Notes: a model not told the origin generated them from the sequence alone. Shown: positions 29,456-37,072, counted from the stretch's first letter. The stretch: 64,000 nucleotides of DNA from Pseudomonas sp. SCB32 (GCF_009189165.1 NZ_CP045118.1:1860001-1924000); one strand, 5' to 3'. Numbers and translations: made by a program.

Positions 29456-29770
29456 TCAGCGCTGGGATTCGAAGTCGAGCAGTTTACTGGCGACTTTCTG
29501 ACTGTCGACCTGGTAGCTGCCGTCGGCGATCGCCTGCTTGATACGGGCCACTTTTTCCTTGTCGACCACGGGCTGGTCCTTCAGTTGATCGCTGACTTTC
29601 TGCAACTGCTGGGCGGTGTGGCTGAGCTGCACCGATTCGCCGCTCTTGGCCGGGGCGTTGGTGGTGGCGGACTCGGCCGGGGCTTCGCTGCGACCGCTCT
29701 GCGCAGCCCCGCTACGGCCAGTGGTAGCTGGCGTAGAGGCCGGGTTCAGCCGGTTGAAGTCGATAACCAT
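29456..29770 (-). CDS. flgM: Anti-sigma-28 factor FlgM
   Basis: A 104-residue protein that holds FliA inactive until it is exported through the finished hook-basal body. The N-terminus ([20 protein letters not shown]) and the long low-complexity Ala/Ser region are the disordered export part; the C-terminal helices [19 protein letters not shown] and VASKLLDFE are the FliA-binding region. The frame opens further upstream, but ATG 29770 lies just after AGGTTTT and downstream of a FliA promoter. Confidence 0.92.
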   Translation of the reverse strand: MVIDFNRLNPASTPATTGRSGAAQSGRSEAPAESATTNAPAKSGESVQLSHTAQQLQKVSDQLKDQPVVDKEKVARIKQAIADGSYQVDSQKVASKLLDFESQR

Positions 29771-29808
29771 GTTGAAAACCTCTGGAGGTATTTGGACGCT
29801 TGCCAAGC

Positions 29809-29835
29809 TTTTCGGCCGGCTGGCGGAAAACTTTA
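29809..29835 (-). promoter_or_regulatory. FliA (sigma-28) promoter of flgM
   Basis: On the minus strand TAAA-N15-GCCGAAAA, close to the sigma-28 consensus TAAA-N15-GCCGATAA, about 40 bp before the flgM ATG. It gives the expected feedback loop in which FliA drives its own anti-sigma factor. Confidence 0.75.
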
Positions 29836-29902
29836 GGCCGATTTTTTGCGCACCCGAACACAGTTTAGTGAAGGCTGCGCCCATCATGCCAGACTCGGCG
29901 TA

Positions 29903-30661
29903 CTACAGGCTGACTTCCACGGCTCCGGGCTCCACCACGCGTGCCTTGACGATACGCTGCGAACGCAGGTTGCGCACGCGGATCTGTTGCCCGGGCACGC
30001 CGTCGGACAGCGCTTCGCCCGGCATCACCACGTTGATGGCGCTAGTGCGCGCGCGGATCACCACCTGGTCGCCCTTGCGGATCGCTTCGGCCTGTTCGAG
30101 GAAGACCGGCGCAAGCACCTGATCGTTCACCGTGGCACGTTTGAGCTTGAGGCCGATCACCCGCTGCGGGTCAGTCAGGTAGCCCTGGGTCAGCGGGCCG
30201 ACGTCGCGCTCCACCACCGAAATGTCGGCGGCATCGATGACGTGGTCGCGCTTGAGCGGCTGGGTTGTGACGACTACCTGGCGGTACAGCTTCACCGTGG
30301 CCGGCACGAACACCGTCCAGGGCGAACTGCCGTCGCAGCGCACGCGAACGGTGACGCGCCCGACCGGCTGGGCCGGGCTTTCCAGGGCTTGCGTCAAGTC
30401 CTTGTCGCACTCCGCCAGGCGCAGGCGGGGATCGATGCGCGCCACTTCGATTTCATAGCGTGCTTCAATTGCGCTGCTCTGCAGATAATCTTCCACTTTG
30501 AACTCAAGAAAGCCCTGGGTGGAGCCGATAAGGACTTCAGGCGCGGTGAAGCTTTCGGCCCTCGAAGAGCCGGCGGCGAGCGCAGCGCACGCACCGAGCA
30601 GGGCGGCCATCAGGTCGCGTGCGCTTCGGAGCTGTCGGAAAAATGTCGTTGCCTGTTTCAT
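29903..30661 (-). CDS. flgA: P-ring assembly chaperone FlgA
   Basis: A 252-residue periplasmic protein that helps FlgI build the P ring. The signal peptide spans about residues 1-35 (RSARDLMAALLGACAALAAG, cut after SRA). The body has the SAF/antifreeze-like domain (about 120-190: VVVTTQPLKRDHVIDAADI) and the C-terminal beta domain RKGDQVVIRARTSAINVVMP. The ATG at 30661 lies almost at the transcription start predicted from the sigma-54 box at 30673-30688 and has no Shine-Dalgarno. The next in-frame ATG (30610, Met18) also lacks one and would shorten the basic n-region. Confidence 0.9.
   Translation of the reverse strand: MKQATTFFRQLRSARDLMAALLGACAALAAGSSRAESFTAPEVLIGSTQGFLEFKVEDYLQSSAIEARYEIEVARIDPRLRLAECDKDLTQALESPAQPVGRVTVRVRCDGSSPWTVFVPATVKLYRQVVVTTQPLKRDHVIDAADISVVERDVGPLTQGYLTDPQRVIGLKLKRATVNDQVLAPVFLEQAEAIRKGDQVVIRARTSAINVVMPGEALSDGVPGQQIRVRNLRSQRIVKARVVEPGAVEVSL
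30504..30531 (+). promoter_or_regulatory. FliA promoter inside flgA, directed at cheV-cheR
   Basis: TCAAG (30504-30508), then GCCGATAA at 30524-30531; counted from CAAG the spacer is 15 bases. It matches the sigma-28 consensus and points toward cheV, whose ATG is about 190 bp downstream. It lies within the antisense of the flgA coding region. No other cheV promoter is evident in the 66-bp flgA-cheV gap. Confidence 0.6.
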
Positions 30662-30672
30662 GCAACGGGTTA

Positions 30673-30688
30673 AGCAATGGTCGTGCCG
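30673..30688 (-). promoter_or_regulatory. Sigma-54 promoter of flgA
   Basis: On the minus strand CGGCACGACCATTGCT has GG and GC exactly 12 bases apart, matching TGGCACG-N4-TTGCT except for the first base. The expected start, about 12 bases after the GC, falls at about 30662, right at the flgA ATG. FleQ dependence is expected from P. aeruginosa. Confidence 0.7.
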
Positions 30689-30706
30689 CCTGACGGGTCA
30701 GGCGGC
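30685..30706. repeat. Perfect 22-bp palindrome in the flgA-cheV divergent gap
   Basis: GCCGCCTGAC-gg-GTCAGGCGGC: two perfect 10-bp arms. It touches the -24 element of the flgA sigma-54 promoter and lies 21 bp before the cheV start, so it could be an operator or, in the cheV mRNA, a hairpin just upstream of the Shine-Dalgarno. Confidence 0.6.
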
Positions 30707-30727
30707 GTTGCGTGCAGGGGAGGCTCA

Positions 30728-31666
30728 ATGGCCGGAGTCATGGATTCAGTCAACCAGCGTACTCAGCTGGTCGGCCAGAATCGTCTCGAGCTGCTGCTGT
30801 TCCGGCTGAACGGCAGCCAGTTGTACGGGATCAACGTATTCAAGGTGAAAGAGGTACTGCAGTGCCCGCGCCTGACCGTGATGCCCAAATCCAGCCAGGT
30901 GGTGCGCGGGGTGGCGAACATCCGCGGCGGCACCATCCCGATTCTCGACCTGGCGCTGGCCACAGGGCGTCACGCCCTGCGGGACATCAGCAACAGCTTC
31001 GTGATCATCACCGAGTACAACACCAAGGTGCAGGGCTTCCTGGTGCATTCGGTGGAGCGCATCGTCAACATGAACTGGGAGTCGATCCATCCGCCACCCA
31101 AGGGCACCGGCCGCGACCATTACCTGACGGCGGTCACCCGGGTCGACAACCAGTTGGTGGAAATCATCGACGTGGAGAAGATCCTCGCCGAAGTGGCGCC
31201 GACCCCGGAGGACATCTCCGAAGGCGTGCTGGATGCCGATACCCAGGCCCGCGCGGTAAGCAAGCGCGTGCTGGTGGTGGACGACTCCTCGGTGGCGCGC
31301 AAGCAGCTGGTGCGTTGCCTGGAAACCGTCGGCGTCGAGGTACTGGCGCTCAACGACGGCCGCCAGGCGCTGGACTACCTGCGGCAGATGGTGGAAGCCG
31401 GTGGGCATCCGGGCAGCGATCTGCTGATGGTGATCTCGGATATCGAGATGCCGGAAATGGACGGCTACACGCTCACGGCGGAAATCCGTCATGACCCGCG
31501 CATGCAGGATCTGCACATTCTCCTGCATACTTCGCTGTCCGGGGTGTTCAACCAGGCCATGGTGAAGAAGGTCGGCGCTGACGACTTCCTTGCCAAGTTC
31601 CGTCCCGATGACCTGGCCGCTCGCGTGGCGGACCGGATCAAGGCGGTGGATGGCACGGCGGCCTGA
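30728..31666 (+). CDS. cheV: Chemotaxis protein CheV (CheW-receiver fusion)
   Basis: A 312-residue coupling protein: CheW-like domain at about 15-165 (LLLFRLNGSQLYGINVFKVK, GVANIRGGTIPILDLALATG) and a receiver domain at about 180-305 with the acidic pocket RVLVVDDSSVARKQL and phospho-acceptor aspartate in VISDIEMPEMDG. It links receptors to CheA and adapts through phosphorylation. The ATG at 30728 follows GGGGAGG; the longer frame from 30677 lacks a ribosome binding site. cheR follows, as in P. aeruginosa (PA3349-PA3348). Confidence 0.93.
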   Translation: MAGVMDSVNQRTQLVGQNRLELLLFRLNGSQLYGINVFKVKEVLQCPRLTVMPKSSQVVRGVANIRGGTIPILDLALATGRHALRDISNSFVIITEYNTKVQGFLVHSVERIVNMNWESIHPPPKGTGRDHYLTAVTRVDNQLVEIIDVEKILAEVAPTPEDISEGVLDADTQARAVSKRVLVVDDSSVARKQLVRCLETVGVEVLALNDGRQALDYLRQMVEAGGHPGSDLLMVISDIEMPEMDGYTLTAEIRHDPRMQDLHILLHTSLSGVFNQAMVKKVGADDFLAKFRPDDLAARVADRIKAVDGTAA

Positions 31667-31794
31667 GTCCGCGAAATGAATCGAGCGGCGCCGGTGCCGC
31701 TCGCGGCCAAGGATTCGGCTATGGTTTTTTGAACACCGGTCAGGCGATTGCCGCCGTGTTGGCGGCAAACGTCCACGAGTAAAGAGGTCTATCT

Positions 31795-32616
31795 GTGACA
31801 TCCACCAATACTGAATTCGAGCTGTTCCGGGATTTCCTGGAAAAGACCTGCGGCATCCTCCTGGGCGCCAACAAGCAGTACCTGGTCTCCAGCCGCTTGA
31901 ACAAGTTGATGGAGCAGCAGGGCATCAAGTCCCTGGGCGAGCTGGTACAGAAGATCCAGATGCGCAGCCAGCTGCGCGAGCAGGTGGTCGACGCGATGAC
32001 CACCAACGAGACCCTCTGGTTTCGCGATACCTATCCCTTCGAGGTGCTGAAGAACCGCGTGCTGCCGGAGATGATCAAGGCATCGCCGGGTCAGCGCCTG
32101 CGGATCTGGTCGGCGGCCTGTTCGTCGGGGCAGGAGCCTTACTCGCTGTCGATGTCCATCGACGAGTTCGAACGCACCAACCTCGGCCAGCTCAAGGCCG
32201 GCGTGCAGATCGTCGCCACCGACCTGTCCGGCTCCATGCTCACCGCCTGCAAGGCCGGCGAATACGACAGCCTGGCTATCGGCCGTGGCCTGTCGCAGGA
32301 TCGCCTGGTCCGCTACTTCGACCAGAAGACGCCGGGGCGCTGGACGGTCAAGCCGGCGGTCAAGAGCCGCGTGGAGTTCCGCGCGCTGAACCTGCTGGAT
32401 AGCTACGCCTCCCTCGGCAAGTTCGACATGGTGTTCTGCCGCAACGTGCTGATCTACTTCTCCGCCGAGGTGAAGCGCGACATCCTCCTGCGCATCCATG
32501 CCACGCTGAAGCCGGGTGGGTATCTGTTCCTCGGCGCCTCCGAGGCGCTCAACGCGCTGCCGGATCATTACCAGATGGTTCAGTGCAGTCCGGGGATCAT
32601 CTACAAGGCCAAGTGA
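31795..32616 (+). CDS. cheR: Chemotaxis methyltransferase CheR
   Basis: A 273-residue enzyme that methylates glutamates of chemoreceptors using S-adenosylmethionine. The N-terminal helical domain (FELFRDFLEKTCGILLGANK) precedes the SAM-binding Rossmann domain with RIWSAACSSGQEPYSLSM, VATDLSGSMLTACKAGEYD and FDMVFCRNVLIYF. The GTG start at 31795 is preceded by AAAGAGGT. Probably cotranscribed with cheV (128-bp gap) from the FliA promoter inside flgA. Confidence 0.94.
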   Translation: MTSTNTEFELFRDFLEKTCGILLGANKQYLVSSRLNKLMEQQGIKSLGELVQKIQMRSQLREQVVDAMTTNETLWFRDTYPFEVLKNRVLPEMIKASPGQRLRIWSAACSSGQEPYSLSMSIDEFERTNLGQLKAGVQIVATDLSGSMLTACKAGEYDSLAIGRGLSQDRLVRYFDQKTPGRWTVKPAVKSRVEFRALNLLDSYASLGKFDMVFCRNVLIYFSAEVKRDILLRIHATLKPGGYLFLGASEALNALPDHYQMVQCSPGIIYKAK

Positions 32617-32704
32617 TTGGTTTTTGCCGTTGCTGGACGGAGGGCACTCTCTGTTCGCGTCTTCGTAGGAGGTATAGCGTCTAACGCGTTATATGCCGTC
32701 TTGT

Positions 32705-32985
32705 TCGGTGTTCATGCGCCGCTGCGGCGTGTGTTGGGAGATTTTGTTTCGCCCCCTCGGGCGACCTACTTTGGCAAACGCCCCAAAGTAGGCAAAGGTC
32801 TCGTCCCGGCATCCGGCCCCGGCTTCGCCGGGGTTCCCTCCTTCCGGTATCGCTCCGAGGGTCGGCGTAGAAGGGCCATCCCTGGCCCTCTACGCCTCTC
32901 GCGGCATCCATGCCGCTCGCCCCTCTGCGCAATACCTCCACTCGGCCTCCTGACGGGACTCTGCGCGCGCCTGAGACTTTGGCTG
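32705..32985 (+). repeat. Large structured intergenic repeat, copy B
   Basis: About 280 bp homologous to copy A (16691-16985). It shares GCGCCGC/GGCGTGT, TTTCGCCCCCTCGGGCGA, the hairpin CCTACTTTGG / CCAAAGTAGG (32765-32792) with loop CAAACGCC, the block CATCCCTGGCC inside a GGCGTAGA/TCTACGCC stem, and CTCGCGGCATCCATGCCGCT. Stems differ from copy A by paired changes. It lies in the 1,018-bp cheR-flgB gap, where I find no convincing gene. Confidence 0.75.
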
Positions 32986-33036
32986 CTCCATGCTGGATGG
33001 CTCTTCGTAGGATGGCGTAGAGCGAAGCGAAACCCA

Positions 33037-33137
33037 TCAAGGCGGATAACGCTGCGCGTTATTCGCCCTACGGGTGTTCATCCTGCAGCGTGGATGCAGT
33101 GGTGGGCCTTCGCGGAGAAGCTCCGCTCCTACGAGAG
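33037..33137. repeat. ATAACGC-type palindrome and REP between repeat copies B and C
   Basis: AAGGCGGATAACGCTGCGCG followed by TTATTCGCCCTACGGG forms a palindrome (GGCGgATAACGC / GCGTTATtCGCC) at about 33040-33073. It belongs to the class at 4570, 36806 and 54390. A REP-like CGGAGAAGCTCCGCTCCTACG follows at about 33112-33133. Confidence 0.6.
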
Positions 33138-33183
33138 CAGAAGCAGCGCGGAGCAAGAGGCTCTGCTTTTGCTTTCGAGGATT

Positions 33184-33377
33184 TCCAGAGAAATCTCCGC
33201 GCGCACCGGAGCGCCCCTGAAACTCCGATGGAGCGAGGGGAGTCCCGCGAAGCGGGACCCGGATGTAGGGGCAAGCCTTCTTGGTTACTTCTTCGGCGTT
33301 TGGAAGAAGTGACTCGCCCGAGGGGGCGAAACAAGAAACATCCAAATACACCGAAGCGGCGCAGAAACACCGAACCA
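33184..33377 (-). repeat. Large structured intergenic repeat, copy C (inverted, shortened)
   Basis: On the minus strand this carries the same order as copies A and B at its ends: GCGCCGC hairpin, TTTCGCCCCCTCGGGCGA, then a hairpin with the conserved loop CAAACGCC but a different stem (ACTTCTTC / GAAGAAGT, 33284-33312), GCTTGCCCCTACATCCGG, and the terminal TTTCTCTGGAA. The CATCCCTGG hairpin section is missing. It faces copy B, about 200 bp away. Confidence 0.7.
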
Positions 33378-33443
33378 GAACCAAAAGCATCGCGGACAAA
33401 GTCCGCTCCTACAGAGAGCGGCATGGCCGCAAGGTGGAAGAGG

Positions 33444-33532
33444 GCGGCAACGCCTAGCGGCAATCTTGCCGCCTCACCCTCAGCGGCAAGGAAACCGGTT
33501 GCCGCTTGCCGCTGTTTGCCGCCCTTTGCCGC
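33444..33532. promoter_or_regulatory. Cluster of eight GCGGCAA/TTGCCGC motifs upstream of flgB
   Basis: GCGGCAA occurs at 33444, 33457 and 33483; TTGCCGC at 33466, 33499, 33506, 33516 and 33526. Some form inverted pairs (GCGGCAA-tc-TTGCCGC), and the last ones are 7, 10 and 10 bp apart, close to the DNA helical repeat. The cluster ends 46 bp before the -24 GG of the flgB sigma-54 promoter, a normal enhancer distance. I propose FleR binding sites. Confidence 0.5.
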
Positions 33533-33577
33533 TCTCCATTCATGCTCAAGTCATTGATTATAAAGGATATATAAATA

Positions 33578-33593
33578 TGGCACGTACCTTGCT
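33578..33593 (+). promoter_or_regulatory. Sigma-54 promoter of flgBCDE
   Basis: TGGCACGTACCTTGCT is a perfect match to the -24/-12 consensus, with GG at 33579-33580 and GC at 33591-33592. The flgB ATG is 42 bp downstream. Confidence 0.9.
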
Positions 33594-33634
33594 GAAGTGT
33601 TGGCAAGCCCACACCGGCAAACAGGTTCGCGACC

Positions 33635-34042
33635 ATGAGCATCAGCTTCGACAAAGCCCTCGGCATCCACCAGCAAGCACTGAGCTTCCGCTCCCAGCGC
33701 GCTGAAGTCCTGGCCAACAACCTGGCCAACGCCGACACGCCGAACTACAAGGCGCGCGACCTGGACTTCGCCTCGGTGCTGGCCGCCCAGTCCGACAAGA
33801 TGAAGAACGGCACCTTCAACGCTGCCCGTACCAACGAGCGCCACATCGCCGCCGAAGGCTTCGGCATGGGCGAGGATGCCCTCAAGTACCGCACGCCGTT
33901 CCATCCCTCGATGGACCAGAACACCGTGGATGAGCAGATCGAGCAGTCCAACTACGCGGAGAACTCCGTGCAGTTCCAGGCCTCGTTCACCTTCCTCAAC
34001 AACAAGTTCAAAGGGCTGATGAACGCCCTGCGCGGGGAGTAA
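33635..34042 (+). CDS. flgB: Flagellar proximal rod protein FlgB
   Basis: A 135-residue rod subunit exported by the flagellar type III system. The N-terminal rod motif QRAEVLANNLANADTPNYKA (about residues 22-41) and C-terminal helix QFQASFTFLNNKFKGLMNAL mark the family. First gene of flgBCDE; 5 bp separate it from flgC. Confidence 0.95.
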   Translation: MSISFDKALGIHQQALSFRSQRAEVLANNLANADTPNYKARDLDFASVLAAQSDKMKNGTFNAARTNERHIAAEGFGMGEDALKYRTPFHPSMDQNTVDEQIEQSNYAENSVQFQASFTFLNNKFKGLMNALRGE

Positions 34043-34047
34043 TCGCC

Positions 34048-34491
34048 ATGTCGCTCGCCAGTGTCTTCAACATTGCCGGTACCGGCATGAGTGCCCAGAC
34101 CACCCGTCTGAACACCACCGCCTCGAACATCGCCAACGCCGAGACCGTTTCCTCCAGCGTCGACCAGACCTACCGCGCCCGCCATCCGGTGTTCGCCACC
34201 ATGTTCGGGCAGGCCCAGGGCGGCGACCAGGGTTCGCTGTTCGGCGACACCGACAAGGCCGGTTCCGGCGTGCAGGTGCTGGGTGTGATCGAGGACAAGA
34301 GCTCGCTGATCCCGCGTTACGAGCCCAATCACCCGGCCGCCGACAAGGATGGCTACGTGTACTACCCGAACGTCAACGTGGTGGAAGAGATGGCCGACAT
34401 GATCTCCGCCAGCCGCGCGTTCCAGACCAACGCGGAAATGATGAACACCGCCAAGCAGATGATGCAGAAGGTCCTGACCCTGGGTCAGTAA
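34048..34491 (+). CDS. flgC: Flagellar proximal rod protein FlgC
   Basis: A 147-residue rod subunit. MSLASVFNIAGTGMSAQTTR and LNTTASNIANAETVS are the N-terminal rod signature; the C-terminal ANP-type block NVVEEMADMISASRAFQTNA is conserved through rod and hook proteins. Sixteen bp before flgD. Confidence 0.95.
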   Translation: MSLASVFNIAGTGMSAQTTRLNTTASNIANAETVSSSVDQTYRARHPVFATMFGQAQGGDQGSLFGDTDKAGSGVQVLGVIEDKSSLIPRYEPNHPAADKDGYVYYPNVNVVEEMADMISASRAFQTNAEMMNTAKQMMQKVLTLGQ

Positions 34492-34507
34492 GCGCTGAGG
34501 AAGCACG

Positions 34508-35221
34508 ATGAGCATCGACAACAGCAGCATCAATGGCTCCAGCTCGGTTCTGGACCAGTATGCGATCAACAAGACCAGCAGCACCGGCACGGGCGGCACG
34601 AGTGCCACGAGTGGCAACAGCAAGCTCGGCAAGGACGAGTTCCTCAAGCTGCTGGTCGCGCAGATGAACAACCAGGACCCGATGTCGCCACAGCAGAACG
34701 GCGAGTTCATCGCCCAGCTGGCGCAGTTCAGTACCGTGGAAGGCATCCAGTCGCTGAACACGAGCATGGACAGCATGCTCTCCAACTACCAGTCGTCCCA
34801 GGCGCTGCAGGCGTCCTCGCTGGTGGGGCGCAAGGTCATCGTGCCGACCGACAAGTCGATGGTCGACACCTCAGAGACCTTCAAGGGCACCTATACGATG
34901 CCGATTTCCACCGCCAACAGCTGGGTCAACGTCTACGACGACAAGGGCACCCTGGTGAACCGCGTCGAGATGGGCCAGCAGGCTGCCGGCAACGTCAGCT
35001 TCATGTGGGACGGCAAGGACTCCAGCGGCAATCTCGTGCCGCCGGGACGCTACAAGTTCGAGGCGCAGACCAACTACGAAGGCAAGACCTACGGCCTGAC
35101 CACCTTCCTGCCGGCCAACGTCGACAGCGTGACCCTTGGACAGAACGGCGGCGAGTTGACGCTGAACCTGGCCGGGCTGGGCAGCATCGGGCTTTCCAAA
35201 GTGCAGATCATCGGCCAGTAA
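34508..35221 (+). CDS. flgD: Hook-capping protein FlgD
   Basis: A 237-residue scaffold needed for hook polymerisation, later displaced. The N-terminal FlgD domain has LGKDEFLKLLVAQMNNQDPM and QNGEFIAQLAQFSTVEGIQS; the C-terminal part (about 115-237) forms the Tudor-like and Fn3-like domains (VSFMWDGKDSSGNLVPPGRY). A Ser/Thr/Gly-rich N-terminus is expected for an export signal. Confidence 0.95.
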   Translation: MSIDNSSINGSSSVLDQYAINKTSSTGTGGTSATSGNSKLGKDEFLKLLVAQMNNQDPMSPQQNGEFIAQLAQFSTVEGIQSLNTSMDSMLSNYQSSQALQASSLVGRKVIVPTDKSMVDTSETFKGTYTMPISTANSWVNVYDDKGTLVNRVEMGQQAAGNVSFMWDGKDSSGNLVPPGRYKFEAQTNYEGKTYGLTTFLPANVDSVTLGQNGGELTLNLAGLGSIGLSKVQIIGQ

Positions 35222-35288
35222 CGCGCCGCTGGCGGGCTTTGGGCCCGACTGAACAGATTCGTGTCGGCGATTCCGACAAGGAGATTCC

Positions 35289-36794
35289 ATGTCTTTCAAT
35301 ATCGGGCTCAGCGGTATCAAGGCCGCTTCCAGTGACCTGAATACCACCGGCAACAACATCGCCAACGCCAGCACCGTCGGCTTCAAGCAGTCGCGCTCGG
35401 AGTTCTCCGATGTGTATGCCGCTTCCGTGCTGGGTACCGGCAAGAACCCGGTGGGCAGCGGCGTGCTGCTGTCCAACGTCTCGCAGCTGTTCAACCAGGG
35501 CACCATCGATGCCACGCAGAACGCGCTGGACATGGCCATCAATGGCAACGGCTTCTTCGTCACCAGCAACAACGGTGCGGTCAGCTATACCCGCGCCGGC
35601 TACTTCGGCACCGACAAGAACGGCTATGTGGTCGATAACAACGGCTATCGCCTGCAGGGCTACGCGGTGAACGCCCAGGGCCAGCTGCAGAACGGCGTGG
35701 TCGGCGACCTGCACATCGAGACCAGCAACCAGGCGCCGAAGGCCACCAGCCAGATCGCCCAGACCTTCAACCTGAACTCCACCAACACCACGCCGACGGT
35801 CACTCCGTTCAACGCCGCCGACCCGACCACCTACAACTCCTCGACCTCGGTGAACATCTACGACAGCCAGGGCAACGCCCACGTGCTGACCCAGTACTTC
35901 ACCAAGACCGGCCCCAACGACTGGACCATGAACGTGCTGGTGGATGGCCGCAACCCGGCCAATCCGACCGATGATTCCACGGCCATCAGCGCGGCGACCA
36001 CCGCCGCCGGTACGGCTGGCGCGACCCCGGCCAGCGTTGCCGCCGCCGTTGCCGGTTCCGGTGCCACGCCTGCCGCCATTGCCGCCGCCAATGCCGCGGC
36101 GACGGCCACTGGCGCGACTGCGGCCAGCGTGCTGGCGGCGGTCAGCGGCATGGGCAGCAGCCCGTACCAGGTCAATCTGACCTTCAGTCCGGCTGGCCAG
36201 TTGTTGACCCAGACCCCGGTGAACAACGGCACCGGCAATGCCTTCTCGGTGAACCCTACCGACGGCACCCTGGTGATGGGCGACTGGGTCCCGGCAATCT
36301 CCGACGGCAAGACCCCGCCGACCTGGAGTGCCAACGGCGCCACCGCGAACTCGGGCGGCATTACCGTGGACATCCGCAAGTCCACCCAGTACGCCACCGC
36401 CTTCGCGGTGAACAGCGTCAACCAGGACGGCTACACCACCGGGCAGCTCTCGGGCCTGGAGATCGACGACCAGGGCAACATCTTCGCCCGCTACACCAAC
36501 GGCCAGTCCAAGGTGCAGGGGCAGGTGGTGCTGGCGAACTTCGCCAACGTCCAGGGGCTGACGCCGATCGGCAAGACCTCCTGGGTGCAGTCCTCGGAGT
36601 CCGGCGAGCCGGTGATCGGCACCCCGCGCTCGGGCACCCTCGGCGCCTTGCAGTCGGGCTCGCTGGAGTCGTCCAACGTCGACCTGTCCAGCGAGCTGGT
36701 GGACCTGATCGTCGCCCAGCGCAACTACCAGGCCAACGCCAAGACCATCCAGACCGAGGATGCGGTCACCCAGACCATCATCAACCTGCGCTAA
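35289..36794 (+). CDS. flgE: Flagellar hook protein FlgE
   Basis: A 501-residue hook subunit. The N-terminal D0 region is MSFNIGLSGIKAASSDLNTT plus GNNIANASTVGFKQSR; the C-terminal region has SNVDLSSELVDLIVAQRNYQANAKT in parts (SSNVDLSSELVDLI). It is longer than the roughly 460 residues I recall for PAO1. About 58 extra residues at 232-289 are nearly half alanine and consist of three imperfect repeats beginning GATPASVAAAVAG, GATPAAIAAANAA and GATAASVLAAVSG (DNA 36018, 36060 and 36111), presumably a surface-exposed insertion in the D2-type region. Confidence 0.94.
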   Translation: MSFNIGLSGIKAASSDLNTTGNNIANASTVGFKQSRSEFSDVYAASVLGTGKNPVGSGVLLSNVSQLFNQGTIDATQNALDMAINGNGFFVTSNNGAVSYTRAGYFGTDKNGYVVDNNGYRLQGYAVNAQGQLQNGVVGDLHIETSNQAPKATSQIAQTFNLNSTNTTPTVTPFNAADPTTYNSSTSVNIYDSQGNAHVLTQYFTKTGPNDWTMNVLVDGRNPANPTDDSTAISAATTAAGTAGATPASVAAAVAGSGATPAAIAAANAAATATGATAASVLAAVSGMGSSPYQVNLTFSPAGQLLTQTPVNNGTGNAFSVNPTDGTLVMGDWVPAISDGKTPPTWSANGATANSGGITVDIRKSTQYATAFAVNSVNQDGYTTGQLSGLEIDDQGNIFARYTNGQSKVQGQVVLANFANVQGLTPIGKTSWVQSSESGEPVIGTPRSGTLGALQSGSLESSNVDLSSELVDLIVAQRNYQANAKTIQTEDAVTQTIINLR

Positions 36795-36805
36795 CCGTCC
36801 CGTAG

Positions 36806-36833
36806 GGCGTACACCCGTTCGCGGTTGTACGCC
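36806..36833. repeat. GGCGTACA palindrome after flgE
   Basis: GGCGTACA-cccgttcgcggt-TGTACGCC with a GTAGGGCG lead, of the same class as the palindromes at 4570 and 33040. It separates flgE from the flgF promoter and may act as a transcript end. Confidence 0.6.
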
Positions 36834-36878
36834 GTTGCGCCTTGCGTTCAGGCGCCCTCCTATAAAGATGCGGTACAG

Positions 36879-36908
36879 GCGGCAAATCCCCTTTGCCGGA
36901 GGCGGCAG
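36879..36908. promoter_or_regulatory. GCGGCAA/TTGCCGG motifs upstream of flgF
   Basis: GCGGCAA (36879-36885) faces TTGCCGG (36893-36899), with GCGGCAG at 36902-36908, about 100 bp upstream of the flgF sigma-54 promoter. This is a weaker version of the flgB cluster; candidate FleR enhancer. Confidence 0.4.
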
Positions 36909-37002
36909 ACCCTCGCCGCCACCGGCTTCGAAAGGCTCCTTCGGGAACCTTATCTTTTTTAAAATCCTTGTATATCAGTGTGTTGAGCCTGTTTTTCGGT
37001 TC

Positions 37003-37018
37003 TGGCACGCCCCTTGCT
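37003..37018 (+). promoter_or_regulatory. Sigma-54 promoter of flgFGHIJKL
   Basis: TGGCACGCCCCTTGCT, a perfect -24/-12 match (GG 37004-37005, GC 37016-37017), 55 bp before the flgF ATG. Confidence 0.9.
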
Positions 37019-37072
37019 GAATAGCCTCCATGACACCCGCGACCGGCAATCGCCGCGGGCCTGGAGGATTCG

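Noticed and set aside
32617..33312. 231-codon frame after cheR
   Set aside because: Covers repeat copies B and C and REP/ATAACGC palindromes; no domain and no ribosome binding site.
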